Origin: Phorcus lineatus
Taxonomy: Eukaryota; Mollusca; Gastropoda; Trochida; Trochidae
NCBI GenBank assembly: GCA_921293015.1
Contig: OV121096.1
Location: 24,625,729-24,689,728, forward strand
DNA: 64,000 bases
Direction of reading: 5' to 3'
The position numbers were made by a program, and so were the translations under genes. Below the pieces are notes generated by a model. It was given only the letters and a program-made list of their open reading frames with translations, was not told the origin of the DNA and searched no databases. This document shows positions 38,257 through 50,400 of the stretch, piece after piece (the stretch's first letter is position 1; every line of letters starts with the position of its first letter).

Positions 38257-39300
38257 CAATTCATATAACATTGGCTCGTTAATTATCTCCTTAATCAAGT
38301 CAGCTGTTGGCAATAGCAGGAATAGGTCAGTATATTTGTGATCTATAAATATTGCATTAGTAAGGTTATACAATGATTGACATGATATCTTTCTCCTAAC
38401 CATTTAACTACGTTCTTACTTTCTGTCTGCCTTCATATTTACTTTATATTTACTTATTAATCCAGTCACCTTATATCTTTTGTAATGGATTTACGGTTCT
38501 GTGGGACCATTGCCGGTCCTAGAATGGACATTACTTATTATCATATATATTTCCGGGGTTTAGCGGTATTCAACCAAATAGCCACCAATTATGTTTAATC
38601 ATCTTTAAACAGATTCAACTTCAACTTAAATTTGTTTTAAACACTTTTTAAAACTAGAGTTTCGTAGTGCAGTTTGGATTAATGGATTTCATGTGAATGT
38701 GAGAAGTTGTTCTTATTCGAACACATTACCTAATAGTGACCGACTCAGACTACTTGTTATATGAACCCACCCGCACATGACAAACGACGAGGCCAAGATC
38801 AAGGTCGGTAACTATTTTACAAACTGGCTCAATCCTCGACGAATCGCAAACAAAATGTATAGAAACAATTCACTTCAATGGTTCAAACGATGCAGCGCTG
38901 GTTTGCTAAACAATCGGTGTAATATTGACTTCTCTCGCAAAAGAAAATAATGCCTACGTCAGGTTGCTTACACAGGCACGAGCGATTCGTGCTGCACGTG
39001 CACCCCGCTGAAATGTACACGATTCCATAAAAGACCTCATGCTCAATGTCAATGTCAGTTACACGAAACAAAGCACCATAGCGATTTAATAACACATACT
39101 ATGCATTAAATAGTACATATTGTTTTCAAAAAGTAATTAAAAGTCATACGGGTAATTTGCCTTCATGCAAAATAATTTTTTTCTAAAGTGCCATTTTATG
39201 GAATATCTTTGCGATTTGAAGTATTATCACATCAGGTATTCATTGCCTAACCAGATTTATTACTCTCCCGTTGAAGATATCGCTGTTTAATAAATCTACA
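38257..39300. other. Gene-free DNA before the recombinase
   Basis: I looked here for the N-terminal half of the recombinase that starts at 39314 and found no convincing reading. A cysteine-containing minus-strand ORF (39095-38883, 70 codons) has no recognised similarity. Confidence 0.4.
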
Positions 39301-39327
39301 ATGTTATTACACATTGTGTAATAACAT
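39301..39327. repeat. Perfect 12-bp palindrome
   Basis: ATGTTATTACAC and GTGTAATAACAT separated by ATT. It touches the start of the recombinase ORF and shares the GTGTAATAA motif with the large palindrome at 40295-40432. Confidence 0.85.
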
Positions 39328-39805
39328 CACGCGCACTGATGTCGGCACTATTTTCACTCGGTCACATGACCAAGGTAACGTGATCAAAACAATTATGAAA
39401 CGCATGGCGTCCAATGCGAAGTTAGATTCCAAACGGTTGTCCAATCACTCAGCCAGGAAATACATGGTCCAAACTTTGTCTGACAATAACATTCTGCCAA
39501 ATCAAATTATGCAAATCAGTGCCCATAAGAATTTACAAAGCATAAATAACTTTTCACAAATTTCTGAAACACAGCATCGTGAAATCAGTGAAGTGATCAA
39601 CCGGCCAGCTGATGCGGGGTGTACTGTCAATGTTGACGTTCGCCGAGATCGCGCCGCTGACACTGTTTCAAACGTGCAGCACAATAAACAATTCTGTCAT
39701 TCATGTCAATTTCAATTCAGCTTAATATGTTCCAAATTATCAGAATTCTCGTCCAAACTTGTGTGCGAGGTGACCACGCTCTTTAAGGCGATTAACTCTC
39801 AGTAA
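39314..39805 (+). CDS. Crypton/DUF3504-like tyrosine recombinase, C-terminal part
   Basis: An ORF of 163 codons. Residues about 18-90 resemble the C-terminal catalytic half of DUF3504/Crypton-type tyrosine recombinases: IMKRMASNAKL, then NHSARK (the H-x-x-R box, H45 and R48), ILPNQIMQISAHKN (second His, H71) and SINNFSQ, where F80 stands in place of the usual nucleophilic Tyr. Enzymes of this family cut and rejoin DNA through that Tyr, so this copy should be inactive as a recombinase. The N-terminal half is absent, and the ORF starts inside a palindrome. Residues 91-163 have no recognised domain, only an HSCQFQFSLICSKL segment. It is either a Crypton remnant or a domesticated derivative; a remnant is more likely given truncation and the lack of neighbouring exons. 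Confidence 0.7.
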   Translation: MCNNITRTDVGTIFTRSHDQGNVIKTIMKRMASNAKLDSKRLSNHSARKYMVQTLSDNNILPNQIMQISAHKNLQSINNFSQISETQHREISEVINRPADAGCTVNVDVRRDRAADTVSNVQHNKQFCHSCQFQFSLICSKLSEFSSKLVCEVTTLFKAINSQ

Positions 39806-40294
39806 CTTTGGAAGTTACATCGCATTCGAAAATAATCCAACGAATGGAAAACAATCAATTGATAAGATATTCCTCACAATGTTTCTTTATTAAAGGCGTT
39901 CTGTTTGTTGTTAAAATCTTCTTTGTCTGTTGTTATTTCCCCATTGCTTAATAGTTTTTTTAAAAATAAAAATAAATTACATCGGCGATCATAATGTATT
40001 CATACGCTTGACTTAGTTTTGCTGACGTAATGCACTCATCAGTTTTAAGTATTCGAGTTTCGATTTCTTTGCCTGGTTAGGTGTCGTAGGCTATCAGGCT
40101 ATCAAATTCAAAATTAATACAATTCAAAGCTTTCTCTTTTTTGTGTAAAAGATAGGTAGAGCCGATGTTGATCATTATAATGAAATGAATTCACGAATAC
40201 TCGTGACACAGTTGTTGCTGCATGATGGCCTCCATGTACGAATTAAGCCTTTTTCCAGAATTTTTTTGCTGATGTTGGGATAGTAATAAATAAA

Positions 40295-40432
40295 ATACTA
40301 AACTCCGTTCCGTGCAATAACATATTTATGAAACTCGTGAATGGTTTGGTATCTAACTCGCTTTCGCTCGTTAGATACCAAACCATTCACTCGTTTCATA
40401 AATATCTTATTACACGGAACGTCGTTAAGTAT
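40295..40432. repeat. Large fold-back palindrome, about 63-bp arms
   Basis: Arms 40295-40357 and 40370-40432 around a 12-base centre TCGCTTTCGCTC. The inner part (GTGAATGGTTTGGTATCTAA and its complement) is perfect; the outer part (AATACTAAACTCCGTTCCGT) pairs with a few mismatches. It lies about 490 bp past the recombinase ORF. It could form a cruciform or be the end of a fold-back element. Confidence 0.9.
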
Positions 40433-40601
40433 TCTCTATGTTCATTATGAACACACGGCAACCTGGCGATTGCCTCTACACGTGTGCTACTGTGTGGAGA
40501 AGGTATTTGTAAAAAAACTTGAATAAAAGGAGCCGGTGTGTAAATTCAAGATATACAAGCCAGGCTAATCTTATAAAGCTTCAGATGTCTAAGGATAGAT
40601 T

Positions 40602-40812
40602 AAGATGTCAATTCAGCTCTTGCCTGCAGTCAAGAAAAACACTATAGCCGTGTCAACCAAAGGTCTAATTACAGAGCCGGAAAATCGTTAAAGCTAATCA
40701 AACACTTCAAGTAGTAGAAGCCATATTGACTGAGGTCAGAGTTACAATGAATGATAAATATTCCACAGAGAGAAAGCGTGTTCGCCGTGACCTACAACAA
40801 TTTGTGACTTTT
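40602..40812 (+). repeat. Dispersed repeat 'CTTGCCTGCAGTC', copy 1
   Basis: Contains CTCTTGCCTGCAGTCAAGAA, then AAAATCGTTAAAGC, CAAACACTTCAAGTAGTAGA and GTGACCTACAACAA. Matches in the same order occur at 44936, 59397 and 59885. One frame reads RKIVKANQTLQVVEAILTE in this copy. Family unknown. Confidence 0.55.
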
Positions 40813-41611
40813 TAACCAAGTTCCTGATTACTGCAATACTAAAATGGAATAAATTGGGTATGTGTTTGGCTCTAGTAAGTTAAACACTAACGTTAAATAG
40901 TAGTTTTCAGAAAACATTATTTAAACGAAAAAATACGAAATATATATATGTGTGTGTGTTTGTCCCATTCATCACAATACCAAAAGTAATTTTGTATTGG
41001 TTATAGTGAACATGACTTAAAAATAAAGCTTTTCACCTGTGATTAATAAGTCGGCAAGGTTATCACTTTTAAAATTACTTCACTGTGGTTTTTTTACACT
41101 GATTACCATAGAGCTCTATTGAAAATCAACTTTAAATACCTCAAGACTGTGTTAGAAAACTCAAAGAAAGGGAAAAGTTCATGATAAAGTTAACATAAAA
41201 TATTGGTGTATGTTCTTCTAACGTTGATGACGATTTTATGTGCCATGGTGATTACAAAATAGATATAAAGTTAATGGTATTACATATAAAATATTTCAAA
41301 GCTTCGTAGATATTACACATGAGTACATTTAGCAAAAATCATTGTTCAAATGATCAGAATCTTTACTAAAACAGATGAATGATATTGACGTCAATCTTTT
41401 TGTACGAGTAAAACCTTAGAAATAATCAAGTAAACATGAAATCACATTGTTATTTTAAGAAAGTCTGCTAAGTTCATGCTACAAAGATCTTCACCTCAAT
41501 TTAGAAAGGAATTTTAAGATTAATGCTTCATGATATCGTTTATTAATATTCTGGTTAATTCAAACACCATCTGTTCAGAGCCAATCTATGGTTCATTGAC
41601 AATGCTATCTT
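40813..41611. other. Gene-free AT-rich DNA
   Basis: Nothing recognised; a short (GT)n run lies near 40948-40959. Confidence 0.4.
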
Positions 41612-41745
41612 TATGATACTGGTTATGAGTTCCGCAACCCGTTTTATTTGCTCATCAAACATCGTGAGAGAGAATACACGTTCTCCTTCTGGACAGAATG
41701 GCTGGAGATAAAATAAGACTGTTTCAATAAGGAAATGGTATTGAT
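41612..41745 (+). repeat. Dispersed repeat 'CTCATCAAACAACG', copy 1
   Basis: GGTTATGAGTTCCGCAACCC and TTTGCTCATCAAACATCGTG match copies at 50041 and 54966. The most divergent of the three. A LINE-like AATAAAGATGTTATCAAACC and (ATCA)n tail on the minus strand abuts its right side (about 41738-41775). Confidence 0.6.
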
Positions 41746-42384
41746 TGATGGTTTGATAACATCTTTATTTGCCCTTCACAGTGGCTGATAGGTCAGCAGT
41801 GGTTAAAAACTGAAATCGATTAATCAAAATTAACTAAGTTTATTTTTTCCACATATATTGTAGTTCTTAAGTTTCAATTCATGCAATATGTTTGTTTCAT
41901 ACAAACCAATTCTTATTATGAAAGAATTTTTAATTTTCATACATTTGATATTCTTTAATGTAGCAATCTAAAAAAAGATTAACGAGGGGCTTGAGAGATC
42001 GGGAGTCAAGGGTGTTCGAACTAATAACTTTTTAAAAACTGATTATATTTTTAACAAATAATATAACATTGTCATTAGTATCGACACATTGTAATCAAGT
42101 TTAGTGAACCCCTACCCTTCATCTTTTAGCTATGTAAACCTGTCTACTTCGAAATCCTGACTATGCCATTTACGAGTTTAATAATCAAGGAAATATAAAC
42201 AAAGTTAAGGAAATGTATACGGTTGTTTTGTTTTACATTTCACCAATTTAAAAATAAATGTTTTTATATTTCTCCAAAGAGTTTTGATTTAATCTGCAAC
42301 AGTTATGCAAAGGATTTCTGGCGCTTAAACTGTCCGCACTGTATATGATGTATAATGGGCCTAAGACCTCTTTAATCAAAGAAA

Positions 42385-42426
42385 TCTCTCTGTCTCTCTC
42401 TGTCTATCTCTCTGTCTATCTCTCTG

Positions 42427-42506
<80 letters not shown>
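42385..42506 (+). repeat. (CT)n microsatellite
   Basis: Starts as CTCTCTGTCTATCTCT variants, then becomes pure CT from about 42431 to 42506, some 38 dinucleotides. The 70-codon Ser-Leu ORF across it is an artefact. Confidence 0.97.
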
Positions 42507-42509
<3 letters not shown>

Positions 42510-43846
42510 GACTGTATATTATGTCTGACAGTCAATCTTATAAATGTGCGAAGTTAAGGCTTTTGTTAACGATGTGAGATTATCACTTCAAGGTGAAGGT
42601 CTAAACAAAGGAAAATTGGTCAAGCTAATCCTGAACTTCAAGGAGCAGAAATTTATTGATTGAGAAGAGATGAACAAAGTGCATGGTAGGAGATAATGCT
42701 ATTAGGCTGCTGTGGACTTTGTGCCGAATGATCATTTTAGCAGTTGAAGTATTAATGTACGACCATTCTTTAAAACTAAACATGTGAATTAGAAATATAT
42801 GCCAGTAAAACAGTGAACAGCAATAACATTGTTATAATCGGGATCACAGTATATGCATGTGTCGAGCTCTCTGCTACATTCGAACCAACACCTTAGAGTC
42901 ACGAAACAGCACTACCACACAACTTCTAGGCCTCGACTCGACTGGTAAAAATAGAAAATTGGTAATATTGCAAAACATCTGATCCCAAGTATAATGATGT
43001 TTGACATGCATATCATTTATCAAAAGAGGTATAAAGATATTGTGTTTTAGGTCATGCAATTTTGTAAATGTATTTTCACTACAAGTCATATGTAAAAAAT
43101 CAACCTTCATCATCAGACCATATGTCATAGCATTACTGTAGCTGTTCTTATTATGTAAAACCGGATTATGGTTTTTAAACAAAAACGATATCATATAAAG
43201 AACAAACATTTGCCGATTTTATCCTTACAATTGCTCGTATATCAAAAATAGATTAACAAAACCATTTACGTTATGAATTCAAAATATTGGAAACAATTGT
43301 ACCATGCATACACACATACAATGACATTTAACTGTCATTTACTACTTGTATCTTTAAACTAATATTCTGCGTTTATTCGAGATTAGTTTGTATTTTAACC
43401 CACAACCATCAAGTTGCATTTATATACACGTGTATGTTTCGTGTTGTATCAGTTGAAATTACTGTCGTTCTTTACTTAAGAAACTTGGCTTTCCAATTTA
43501 AGACAAACTGCAAAATAAACTCCTCGAATAGTTCACCGTTGGTATTTCTGTCACGCTATATATGTCTTGCCTGTAGAAATATTGAAATATGCCAAAAGTT
43601 GATTAAATGAATATGTACAAAGTTATTACAACTTTAATACATCTTTACTTTCTCATTTCAGACGGAGGCTTTCATTGACTCAAACTTGACTCAAAATTTG
43701 ACAGTGAATTTTAAATACTTGAAAGGTACATACTCCTTGCCATAAGATAGTTGTCACAGGCACATCTTTCATACCTTGACTTCTAATGAGAACAACTTTG
43801 GCCGTAACTTTTGATTTCTTCGACAAGACCCACTTGTATGTCAAGT
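42507..43846. other. Gene-free DNA
   Basis: A stretch at about 42548-42680 loosely resembles the 'CTTGCCTGCAGTC' repeat (TCAAGGAGCAGAAATTTATT, TGATTGAGAA). A 111-codon minus-strand ORF (43209-42874) has no recognised similarity. Otherwise nothing. Confidence 0.4.
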
Positions 43847-43945
43847 CATAAAACCGTTTAATTGATAAATTATGTTTTGCCTAGTTATTTTAAATGCATA
43901 AAACCGTTTAATTGACGACGTATGTTTTTCCTAGGACATTAACCC
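43847..43945 (+). repeat. 50-bp tandem duplication
   Basis: CATAAAACCGTTTAATTGA followed by TATGTTTTGCCTAG occurs at 43847 and again at 43897, with small differences. Confidence 0.75.
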
Positions 43946-44049
43946 TGGTGTAGGGCGCATTTTAAAAACGTTTGCCTTTCCCCAAACCCAAACTTAGGCA
44001 TAGCTGTTTGATGTTATATATTATATTATACCATTACAACTTTCCTGCC

Positions 44050-44510
44050 AATCAAGGGGATCAATAGCATACCAATAGGGCAGGGCCCATCAACCGTTAA
44101 ATACATTCATAGACGATTATGGGCTTAACCTGAATCAGAACAGTCATATATGAATCTAAAACAACTAGTTTCAAGTTTTCACCTTGGCCAAACATTTTGA
44201 TTAAACTTTCAAAAGTCTTTGATGTTGACATATGAAGACCTTATGAAGACATAAGACCATTTATGTCAAGTTGTGCTTCTCAAGTTGGTGAAAAGCCATC
44301 TCGGCTTGAATAACGTGTGGACTACAAGATCTAATCAATCGTACGATACGATTGCATTTTGTTCTGCTTATCAAGAGGATCAATAGCACATCTATAGGTC
44401 AGAGCCCGTCAACCGTTAAATACATTCATGGACGAATATGGGCCTGACCTAGATCGGAACTGTCCAGATATATGCATCGAAAGATAAACAAGTTTCAAGT
44501 TTTCATTGAG
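44050..44510 (+). repeat. Local direct duplication, about 135 bp, 320 bp apart
   Basis: Units about 44050-44180 and 44370-44510 share GGATCAATAGCA, TCAACCGTTAAATACATTCA and GTTTCAAGTTTTC in the same order. Confidence 0.75.
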
Positions 44511-44935
44511 AAACAAAATTATGCAGTCGTTCGAAGAATATTTTATGTACAGAACATTTATTTATTACTGTTTTTCATATTACTTATCAAATACCAATAC
44601 AAAATAGTCACAAAAGAACAACACTATAGGATCTGGAAATACTCATATATGACTGCAGGCTTTGTTATCACCATCACTGATGTAGGAAGTTCTGACTTAC
44701 AGAATACATCTAACAGATGACATTAGATTTGTATCTTAAATAAAATGTGCCAATAAAAATATAATGTTATTTCAAATCACTTTGTTTTAAAGGAAGAATA
44801 ATTTGGCCAAGTCGTTGTTCTGGAAGAATTCCTCAAAATGGCAAATGAACTATTTCCTGCATTAAAGAAACACATCTCCTCTTCGATTACGCCGGGGTTC
44901 ATTTTCTGTAGCTACAGCTTTATACGACAAGATAG

Positions 44936-45130
44936 AGATGCTACTTCAGACGTTGCCTGCAGTCAAAAACTAAACGACGTAGTCTTATCACTCCTAAGTG
45001 TAATGAAGGACGTGTAGGAGAATTGTTCAAAATAACCCAACATTTCTTGTTGGAGAAACCATATTGATTAATACAAGAGCTACACGGGAAGATACTTATT
45101 ACATAAAGAGTGATTTTCCCTGTGAGCTGC
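44936..45130 (+). repeat. Dispersed repeat 'CTTGCCTGCAGTC', copy 2
   Basis: AGATGCTACTTCAGACGTTG then CCTGCAGTCAAAAACTAAAC, TTATCACTCC and GTAGGAGAATTGTT follow the order seen at 59397. One frame reads RRIVQNNPTFLVGETILINT, the same layout as RKIVKANQTLQ in copy 1. Confidence 0.55.
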
Positions 45131-47794
45131 ATCAGTCTCCCTTTTTACGTCTTAAAATCAAGAAAACCCACTATCAATAGCTCAGTTTGTCTAAGAGTAT
45201 GAACATCATTAGTTTCACTTCTTGCAAATAGAAAACTTATGGTAAAATAAATAGGAGACAGAGTAAAAATAAGTCTTATCTGGAAAGGCAGAATGGGTTA
45301 GAGAACGTGGTAACCATGGCATGTCCAAATGATGTGAACAGTGGACAAAACCGCTAGAAATAGTTTAGATTAATCATATGGTAGACATTCTTCAATTAAA
45401 TCCTACATATTCGCATATCAGCGAAACCGGACCGTATCGAACTGTATTGTTAAAGCAGTTCAGAGAAAATAGTAACTAAATAATGATGATGCAATAGTTT
45501 GTAAAATTAGTAAGTATGGCCTGACAGGAATAATAGAATGATACCATGCCTACCTTTTCAGGCATCGTGTAAGTAAAAGACTGTTTTACTATGTGTGCTG
45601 AATGCCTACCCTCAATTTTCAGAAATAACCCTAAAAGGACTAAGACGATAAAATTAACGTTTCTGTAACTTGTAACGTAAGGATACTTATCAATTTGCTA
45701 ATCTCAAAATTTCTTTTCCATATCTTGAGTGATTGACTTTTACTTTTAATTATTTCATGAATAAAGAAGGGTTTTTATTATTTTATGATTTGTATGATTA
45801 ATTAACTTACAAAAGCAATAGAAATTCTCATATCGATATCAATCACCTTCGAAACAACTATGGGTGCCAAAACCTTTCCAGGATTGGATTTTATGCAGGA
45901 TTTTCTTTAGAATATTGATCATCTTGTTGATTACTGAATTAAACGAGGGAAGTTACCTGTAATCGTGTGAAAATTGTAAATTGTTAAGGGTTCAAGCTAT
46001 GGCATGGAATGTTGATTGAGCTGTCAGCAGGAATTACTGCAGGGAGTTTAAAGTATCAGGTGCGTATGTGATTTATCTTAAAGCATTGTATTCTAAATTG
46101 ACAAATCTTGTACCGGAACCTTTAAAAAGGGGGACATTAACAGGACATAGCTTTCATTTTAACATCAGGGACTTTTCGAAAATCGTTTCATTGAGTACTT
46201 ATATCAATTAGGTTATAAGATATAGCAACAATATAATGGGCATATTGTACTGCATTGATGAAATGAAGAACCGGTGTTGTTTTACATGGCATAACATGGA
46301 AATGAAAGTTGCTGATGAGATATGGAAAGTTTAGATATGTGTGCTAGTTATTACGATTAAAATTAACCGTTATGACAACATAAACAATTTAACCAAGATC
46401 AACTTTTATGATTTAAAGATTTTGATCGACAAACAGATCTATTTATATTCAGATGTGTTGTCAGATTATATAACTATAAGTCATATGTATATGGACAGGT
46501 GACCTCTAAACTAGAGTTTGGTGTAGCAACTTAGTGGATTAGATTACAGAAGTCATTCATACAGATTATATCTTAAATCAAACATATTCTGTCCTGCATT
46601 GTCAATTAAAGTTTTTATTAGTGCCAATATAAAACATTCAGTTTAACTGAAAGAGTTTTTTCATGCAACCACGTATAAGGTTTATTTTGTCTCCTTTTAA
46701 TGTAAGTTATTTTTGACACTGTTACATTCACAAAGTCAAAACGAATACTTTCACTGTACCTAGAAGCGAAATAACCCATTATATAAAGCTTTTGTCGTAG
46801 AGTAAACTCCCGTGATAACATATCGTTGCGTACCATGTATTTAAATATGTAGTGTCCCTTAAATAGGAATGTGTGTAGGCTTGGACGTCGGACTGTCCAG
46901 TATGCTATGGGCAAACGTGTATCGTTAGTAGTACGTGTTGACCCAACAAGAACCTACACTCTTGTGAACTCTGATAATGATTAAAAATCACACATTGTCT
47001 GACAAAACTAAATTATTGATGTCCTACACGACCCAAATAATGTCTGTAATGGTTGCCTAAAACAATATAAAATCTGCCCAAAACACTGATGATAACGAAC
47101 ACTCTAAACTTAAATGAGAGAAAATATTACTTAAAAACCCTACCTCATTTAACCAGTGACATTCCCTTTATTACTTAGTTAAAGGAAGGGACTTTCTATT
47201 GCAGTTATATGTTCTGGTTCATGCAGAATGATGACCATCAATGATAAATAAACTTTTTCTGTTTGAAAAACAAAGTACAAAACTAAACTGAAAATTAAAC
47301 ATTTTAAATTAATCAGCATGAGCAAAACGAAGTGACCAAAGACATATTAGTGAAAGGTCGGTCTCAAAATTATTGAAAGACCAAAACGGAAACAGATACA
47401 TTGGGAAATTTATGAAAACTGAAGATAATCTATCTTACATAAACATTTGAAATACTCGTGGATATTTGAACTTTGGTCAACATAACCATAGCTTTGAACA
47501 ATTTATTCCAATTAAATTGCAAAACAGTAGTATCCAACCATTCGTTATTCTTGATTGTTACAATTTGGAGCAAGTTCTTTTTAAACGATTGATTCAAATA
47601 ATTTTTACGTTTTATTTTCAATTCTTGATAATTACAAAAATAATTATATTAACACAGTGGACAATTTAACTAACAACTATATTTTGAAGGCCTTTTGTAA
47701 AGTAAAAATTGAAGCAAGTTAATCACTCTTGAATAACATAATAGTGTGGTGAATATCGGTAACATATCACAACGTGGCAAGTAAGAAAGGTCAT
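45131..47794. other. Gene-free DNA
   Basis: Only short ORFs without recognised similarity, the longest being 98 codons on the minus strand (46914-46618). No element recognised. Confidence 0.4.
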
Positions 47795-47838
47795 CATTTT
47801 GATGAATAAGCACATTATTTTGATGAATAAGCACATTA
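47795..47838 (+). repeat. 22-bp unit in two copies
   Basis: ATTTTGATGAATAAGCACATT is repeated twice head to tail. Confidence 0.85.
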
Positions 47839-49429
47839 TGAAAATCCTAGCTATATGATGATCGTTCTCACACGACTCATATGCGACCCCATTTGATGAC
47901 ATCAGTTACTCAATGTCATTGTAATTTCACATTGAGAGCATATATTCATTTATTACCTACGAGGGCAATCATATCGGGGTTCATATTTTTCATACGATGC
48001 CCTAGGGCAAAATATCACTTTTTCATTGTGTCGTCACGTTATAAACAATTCTTTGACGTCACAGTTCGACTATGACGTTGCGTTCCATGTGTGACGACGA
48101 AAATAACCAAGTACAACAGATACACAAATTTGAGTAAACTCATAACGCTCTTGAAAAAAATTTGAAATCAATTCATGTTGAATTCATGTATATTGTTGAA
48201 TTTCAATTGTCATTTATCATATCATTATCATATAATTTTCGTCAATGTGAATCGGTATTTGTATTAAGCGTATCATCATTATCATTAGTTTATTATTCAA
48301 TATCATATAATTATTCATATTGATTTGAATCAAATTTCATTCAAAACTTAAATCTAACCTAAATACAATATTCTAGAGTTATCAATATAATCCTTAAAAG
48401 GTCAGAGAACAAAAAAAACTTGAAAATATATTCAGACTATTAATTTAAAATATGTATCCAAAGTATTAATTATAATTTGATGAACAAAATAAAGCGCTTT
48501 GAATCCATGGTTTTGTATGTACATTGCAATCTCTCTATTTTTGCAGGGAACTGGACGTTTATGTACTTCAAGTTCCTTTTACTCAATAGAATACGAAGGA
48601 TAAGCATACAATTATTTGCATCCTCGTAATACCTTGGTTCGAGGTTATTTCAGCCTCCCCGGTAGCCCATTAATTAACCAATTTCCGAGTTCTCCCCTTC
48701 CTATGTTTTTATTCTAGCTAACCAATTGTGTTGACGGTTCAAGAAATTCAACAGTTGTCCTATAACTTGTCAAATGAATTCATCGTGCTGAAATGCTAAC
48801 TAATGCGTAGCCAGTAGAAACGAAAATGGTGTGGAGAGCTCACAAACCTCATTTTATGACTTACTGTAAATGATCTGTACATAGTAAGTAAGAGTAGTGA
48901 GTAAGAACAAATTATTTCCCCTGTATTTTCCTACTGTTCCGGTGCTATTTATTCTGACTATGTAAACCAAAAAGAATTGTGATAGAGTTTTGATAGATGA
49001 ATGATTCGCTCTATTACGAGCCACTCCGTGAGTTGTTGGAGTCATATATGCCAAACTTAATAAATGGTGTCATTTTATCACTAAGTATCGACTGATACCA
49101 AAAAGACAAATGTTAAAGCTTATTGTTTTTTTACGGTGACACTATGAAGGTAGAACGTCGCAATGATCGAAAACCGGACAGCGGCGCGCGTCAAATGGTC
49201 AAACGTAATTTTGGAGATTTATCTAAATCAGCCAGGTGGGCAGTTAGGAGTTGATAGTGTTTGTTAGGTTATATAACTAGTATCCATGTATATTGGACGT
49301 GATATCTACACCTCTGTGCATTTATAAGGCTATCTTTAGATTTTCATGCAAAACCAGTATTTGTCATATATATGTCTTTTGGACATGAAAAGTTAAGATG
49401 TTTTGGTTTTATATCACCACATATGACAT
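47839..49429. other. Gene-free DNA
   Basis: TGACGTCA occurs near 48055-48062, but there is no gene to connect it with. Nothing else recognised. Confidence 0.4.
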
Positions 49430-49700
49430 TTAGGATCGTATCAAAGGTAAAGAATATGTTATGAAAATCACGGAGTGGCTCTTTAAGGATGTGAAGGCAA
49501 CATTAGATGATTTTGATAAAAACTTTTCAGGAATGTTCTTTCTTCTGAGGACGGGATACGATGGGCAAACTAGCATAAAATGTATTTCATTTTCATCTGC
49601 TGATTTACATAAAGGACAAATTCTTCTTTTCTTTTCGATACACATTTTTCTTCCTTCAACAACTCCAGCCTAAATCTGATGGACAAATTTCTTAAGTCTT
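49430..49700 (-). pseudogene. LINE ORF2 3' fragment with zinc knuckle
   Basis: The minus-strand ORF (49645-49430) reads EKKRRICPLCKSADENEIHF and then MLVCPSYPVLRRKNIPEKFL. CPLC...HFMLVC is the CX2C...HX4C knuckle and the following CPSYPVLR phrase is typical of LINE C-termini. Just upstream another frame reads LRNLSIRFRLELLKEE, the usual preceding block, so a frameshift separates them. The fragment is short and old. Confidence 0.7.
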
Positions 49701-50040
49701 TGGAATATGAAATTAACAAATATTTTTCTGCATTCAGCATTCAGCATTCCCTCCCTTCATAAACTTCATCCAAATCATGAAGATGTTTCAACATAATTAT
49801 TTATTTGCGTATCTATTTTTTAAATTCTATTCAATTTATAATGAAATTGTACTTGTGCTAAAATGTAACCCGTAAACCGTTATTGCGGAATTAAGAATAG
49901 GCGGCGACTTTGATCTGTGCTTTAAAAAATTGCTAGAATCATAGATAAAATTCATTGCAATCAATCAAAATCTAGTTTACTGAATCAGCATCTGTTCATA
50001 TCCCGATTATTATTTATACTTCATAGCCAATCAATCAACT
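49701..50040. other. Gene-free AT-rich DNA
   Basis: A small duplication GCATTCA-GCATTCA at about 49733-49747; nothing else. Confidence 0.4.
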
Positions 50041-50170
50041 CAATCTTTACCATGCGGGTTATGCGTTTAACCACTCATTCTATTTGCTCATCAAACAACG
50101 TGGGTGTAGCCCACGCATTCCGTTTTGGGACAAAATATCTCGTGATAAGATTGTTCTGATTCAGTAATGA
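50041..50170 (+). repeat. Dispersed repeat 'CTCATCAAACAACG', copy 2
   Basis: CACTCATTCTATTTGCTCAT and CAAACAACGTGGGTGTAGC are nearly identical to the copy at 54966. One frame reads THSICSSNNVGVA, matching THSIYSSNNVGVA there. Confidence 0.7.
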
Positions 50171-50400
50171 CTAATATCGAGACATAATTGAATAATATCT
50201 TGAACATTTAATTAATGTAATGAGTTTATCTTTCATTTCAATGCAAGGAATATACTTTAATTTGTTGATTTTGATTTTTTTTCAAATCTGTGTGTAAATG
50301 TTATTGAATATATATAGAGGTTATCATGCTCGTATGTTTTGGGATGGTTTATATCCTGCATTAGGAATAAACATTGTATTTTGCGAGCCTTAGCGTTATG

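Noticed and set aside
38883-39095. Cysteine-containing minus-strand ORF next to the recombinase
   Set aside because: No zinc-finger spacing fits and no similarity is recognised; not supported as part of the recombinase.
42345-42557. 70-codon Ser-Leu-rich ORF
   Set aside because: It is produced by the (CT)n microsatellite; the flanking codons have no similarity.
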